Origin: Diadema setosum
Lineage: Eukaryota; Echinodermata; Echinoidea; Diadematoida; Diadematidae
DNA: 64,000 nucleotides
Assembly (NCBI RefSeq): GCF_964275005.1
Contig: NC_092699.1
Coordinates: 17,970,901-18,034,900, forward strand
Direction of reading: 5' to 3'
The notes under the pieces are model-generated. The model made no database searches, was not told the DNA's origin, and saw nothing but the letters and a program-made list of their open reading frames with translations. Below are positions 61,301 to 64,000 of this stretch, in pieces (position 1 is the first letter of the stretch; the number at the start of each line of letters is the position of its first letter). A program made the translations under genes and the position numbers.

Positions 61301-62528
61301 AGGTGCAGATGCTTGTGATGGATTTGCTTGCTCTATTGGAGATGCAGTACTGGTACTTGTCGGTGAGGCTTGTTCAATCAAAGCTGCAGGAGCACTCTGG
61401 CTCGGCTGTAAAAGAGAAGATACATATGATACAAATTACATTAGAGGTTTATAAATGAAAGAAAAAAAATAGATGTATTGCAGTCTTCATACATCTTTTA
61501 CATCTTTTTACATCTTTGGATTGGGAAACAGTTCAACAGGCCAGCCAACCCACGGCACGCCCATTGTATGGGCCTAGCCCTATCATGTAGCATGGCCGTT
61601 GGCTTGATGCTGCTGTATCTCACTGTGCCAAATAATTGGGTGCATGTGTGGAATTTGTGACTTTTCTTTTACTTGTAATCAAACACAGTGGTTGGGCTTT
61701 CTTTCATACAAAATGTAGTATAACTCTGAAATGCAGCCCAAACCTCTACAGCCATTTAACAGTAATGTACGTGTGAATGATCAGTGGCAGTGCCGCTTTC
61801 TCCTTTTCTCCCTTTAGACTTTTTAATGTCCCTTGACTAAATTATTTAACCATAGATACAACCCAACCTAACCCTAACTTTGTCAACCAAACCCTGCTTG
61901 ATTTACTAATCATTCCAACAAAACTTTTACTGCTAATAGTGACCAGTGCTATTGGCTAATGCAGTATTAAATTAATGCCTACTCTACTCTGACTAAAATA
62001 ATGGCAATTTGCCATGCTCATGTGATGGATGCATCTGTGCATGCACGCATGCATGATGCATCATGCGCACTCATTGCACTGCAGTTGGTCCTTGTCTTTG
62101 TGTACAATTGTAGATGCTAAATAAGCATCCTGGAATTATTTATGTGGATTCTAAAACATAATGCTTGTTAAGATTATTCAGCATGTTCAGTATTAAGACT
62201 GCTAAAAGAATAATGCACTGCACATCCCTACTCCTACACCATGATACTGATAGGGCACCGAACTTCCAGACCGGGTACTGCATAGGCCATAGTGCATGGA
62301 AAGTTTATGTGTGGGACTACGGTATGCAGTTGCAAATTGCAAGACGAGTGAAATCGGGCAAAGAAACTAGGTACCCGAGACTCCAGTTTGTATATCAGCG
62401 GTACTGCTGTTAAGTATCACATCACATGTAATTGAATATTTTGTTTTTCGTTAAATATACAGGGAAGCGGGTGCACTTACCGCTGAATTTGAGAAACTCA
62501 GCATGATGTTTTGAGCGATTTCGTCCAT
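58398..62528 (-). CDS. Harbinger-encoded Myb/SANT-like DNA-binding protein, 4 exons
   Basis: Partner protein of Harbinger transposases; in studied Harbingers the Myb-like protein helps transposase enter the nucleus and bind the ends. Exons on the - strand: 62528-62481 (ATG), 61405-61266, 60265-59852, 58827-58398 (stop). They total 1032 nt and 343 residues, with consistent phases (0, 2, 2). Residues 17-60 are Ser/Ala/Pro/Gln-rich linker. Residues 64-131 form a Myb/SANT-like (trihelix) domain with Trp67 (NVNWTEEM), Trp98 (KAWEDI) and KRAVRDKYYKLK. Residues about 223-330 are an extreme Arg/Glu coiled coil (REEREEERRR-type), ending LLQQQLLQQNAVLMTLLKN. The exon 2 donor (AAAGAT|GTTAGT) was chosen by phase and is the least certain join. 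The gene converges on the transposase gene. Confidence 0.9.
58924..59375. mobile_element. TGACC-ended foldback, 452 bp, in Myb/SANT intron 3
   Basis: TGACCGTGCATCACAAAAACC at the left and GGTTTTGTGATGCAGGGTCA at the right are inverted repeats. A-run and T-run tracts lie inside. Confidence 0.85.
59408..59650 (+). mobile_element. tRNA-derived SINE in Myb/SANT intron 3
   Basis: The head is GTGCTGTGACATAGGGTGTAA, with B-box-like CTTTGATTCCTG. The body (GGACAAGATGTTTTTACC, TGTCCCTCTCAACTCAG, TAAATGGGTACCTAGCAATG) matches the SINE at 39096. A ~15-nt G run precedes it and the tail is ATT-rich. Confidence 0.85.
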
Positions 62529-62724
62529 CACACGAGAAGTATGACGTCATAATTGGCTTGGGTTGAGCGCGGCGCAACCGATTTGGGTGGACGGTGATAA
62601 CCGGGGTTAACGCGTTCGAAATTTGTGCGATGAGCCGAGGGTCGACACTCGCGCATGCGCAGTACGTAAAAACTACGTCATAACAGGGTGACGCCTGGCT
62701 CAACGTGCAAATCGAAAAGTCCCT

Positions 62725-63045
62725 ATTATGGGTGAGAGAGAGACATTTTAGAGAAGTCTTTAAGTCAGCAAAGACTGATCACAATAAACATATTTCATTC
62801 TATTTTTCCAACTCTTTGCCAGGTAAATCAAGCTATTTCTTCATACAGATGTATTTTAAAGTCTTTATTTTGAAAAGACCTTGAATGTTTCAAATACAAC
62901 TTGGTCCTTGATAACTGCAAATTGAAGCTCCTGTCAAAAACAAATAACACTATAAACTCACAGTACAAATCTAACAAGTGGTAACAGGAAGTCTGTTTCT
63001 CTGACAGATATTTGCCACTATTCAAACATAAAGGACAAGTTCACC
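62725..63045. other. Flank right of the Harbinger element
   Basis: AT-rich with no gene seen. From about 63031 it reads AAGGACAAGTTCACC, the start of a foldback arm that is interrupted at 63046. Confidence 0.4.
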
Positions 63046-63049
63046 TTAA

Positions 63050-63431
63050 AGGGACTGTACAGTACTGTTTGAGGTGGGGATTCATGTTTTGAACATTCCT
63101 AAGTGAGATAATGAAAAGCCTCTTATGAAATATGAAAGAGCATGTAATTTTAAGAAGGATTCAATGTTTATTTGATGAAAATTGGTTTTCAAATGGCTGA
63201 GATATCCCAAAAAGTGATAATAATAAAGGGCGACAGGCCACGCCTTTTATTAGGATCTCTTTGTTTCACCTTGGTTTTGGATATCTCAGCCATTTCAAAA
63301 TCGATTTTCATCAAATAAACTTTTGATACCCCTAGAATTGCATGCTCTTTGACATCTCATAGAGTGGTTTCTGAATATCTCGCAAAACATTAAAAGCAAA
63401 TCCTCACCTCGACCAGAACTGTACACACCCT
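63050..63431. mobile_element. TTAA foldback element, 382 bp
   Basis: Ends AGGGACTGTACAGTACTG / AGAACTGTACACACCCT are inverted and flanked by TTAA (63046-63049, 63432-63435). Inner arms (ATGGCTGAGATATCC / GGATATCTCAGCCAT) are also inverted. It sits inside another foldback arm: AAGGACAAGTTCACC continues after it as GTGTGGACCATG. Confidence 0.88.
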
Positions 63432-63627
63432 TTAAGTGTGGACCATGTATAAAATGCAGCAATAGTAGGAAAACACATCAGTGAAAGCTTGCCCCTTTCA
63501 AAAGGCATTCTGTAGTTTACTTGGGCTGAGGTTTTTCTATGAAAATACAGAAATCAATGTGTTTTCAAGTGATGAAGTTGTCAAACAACTGAAGCAGGAA
63601 ATTCCGAGTTAATCAGGGAAGGTTTAA

Positions 63628-63984
63628 AGGGGAAGGCTAGTAACTGATCAGTGGGAATCAGTGGAAATGCTGGGAGATGATTGTTTCAATCCTTATGTGA
63701 TTCATTCAAGAGTTCATTGTATATCTATTGTTGTGTGAAAATGATTTGCTTCAGAATGGTCTCATATTCAAGTAATGTGCAGTTTAATGCTTCCAGGTTA
63801 GCGTCCCTGGTCAATGACGGAGCATTAATCTGCACATTACTTGAATATGAGACCGTTCTGAAGCAAATCATTTTCACACGACAATAGAAATACAATGAAC
63901 TCTTGAATGAATCCCATAAGGATTGGAACAATCACCTCCCAGCATTTCCACTGATTCCCACTGATCAGTTACTAGCCTTCCCCT
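63628..63984. mobile_element. TTAA foldback element, 357 bp, near-perfect palindrome
   Basis: Ends AGGGGAAGGCTAGTAACTG / CAGTTACTAGCCTTCCCCT are exact inverses flanked by TTAA (63624-63627, 63985-63988). The arms stay about 90% or more complementary almost to the centre near 63805. The two 68-residue open frames on opposite strands here are mirror images of one another, not genes. Confidence 0.93.
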
Positions 63985-64000
63985 TTAAAGTTTTTAAATA

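Larger units (their letters stand above)
51532..62724. mobile_element. Complete two-gene PIF/Harbinger DNA transposon, 11.2 kb
   Basis: The left end AGGGAGTTTTCGATT and right end (AATCGAAAAGTCCCT) are inverted repeats differing at one of 15 bases. Both are flanked by ATT (51529-51531, 62725-62727), a possible 3-bp target duplication. TTA is nearby on both sides if the border is shifted. Both ends are CpG-rich and share ACGTTGAGCC, GGCGTCA and TGACGTCA motifs. A transposase gene starts 238 bp from the left end and a Myb/SANT gene starts 196 bp from the right end; they converge. The interior carries later insertions: a foldback pair at 57259-58390, an element at 58924-59375 and a SINE at 59408-59650. 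Confidence 0.9.

Noticed and set aside
63681..63931. Two 68-residue mirror open frames
   Set aside because: They arise because the region is a palindrome; each is the image of the other.

Overview
This is eukaryotic nuclear DNA from an invertebrate animal. Genes are split by GT-AG introns, the sequence is AT-rich, and it is dense in microsatellites, homopolymers, SINEs, foldback (palindromic) MITEs and DNA transposons. The short palindrome TAGGCCTA/AGGCCTAC recurs many times, which I associate with echinoderm genomes. An echinoderm or other marine deuterostome is my best guess, but this is inference. There is no sign of bacterial, plasmid or CRISPR content.

Host genes, left to right. (1) On the + strand, 880-12200, are the last six coding exons of a pyridoxal-phosphate amino-acid decarboxylase of the HDC/DDC/TDC family. 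They include a 20-nt microexon and a long acidic C-terminal tail. (2) On the - strand, 22634-18682, is a complete four-exon MIC10 (MICOS10/MINOS1) gene with a C-terminal extension. (3) On the + strand, 30671-48721, are the first five coding exons of a multi-pass membrane protein of unknown function. Its fourth intron is about 13 kb and full of repeats, and its 3' end was not found.

Mobile DNA. The most striking object is an 11.2-kb PIF/Harbinger transposon at 51532-62724. It has matching termini, a two-exon transposase with no internal stop on the + strand, and a four-exon Myb/SANT plus coiled-coil partner gene on the - strand. The two genes converge on a repeat-filled centre. Other elements include a pogo-like element (3938-4889), an hAT MITE inserted in the B box of a SINE (14381-14558), a piggyBac-like TTAA element (37229-38201), a mariner-like MITE (35808-36041), several TTAA-flanked foldbacks (42772-43329, 63050-63431, 63628-63984), a Harbinger MITE (50358-50783), a decayed LINE 3' end (23104-24940) and at least six tRNA-derived SINEs. 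A tandem array with a ~195-bp unit fills 40865-43640 inside intron 4 of the membrane-protein gene.

How it fits together: the three host genes look functionally unrelated (amine synthesis, mitochondrial cristae, unknown membrane protein). Most of the window records successive transposon insertions. In several cases the pre-insertion site can be read from a neighbouring repeat copy. Exon joins were worked out by hand from reading frame, splice signals and family similarity; none has transcript support here.
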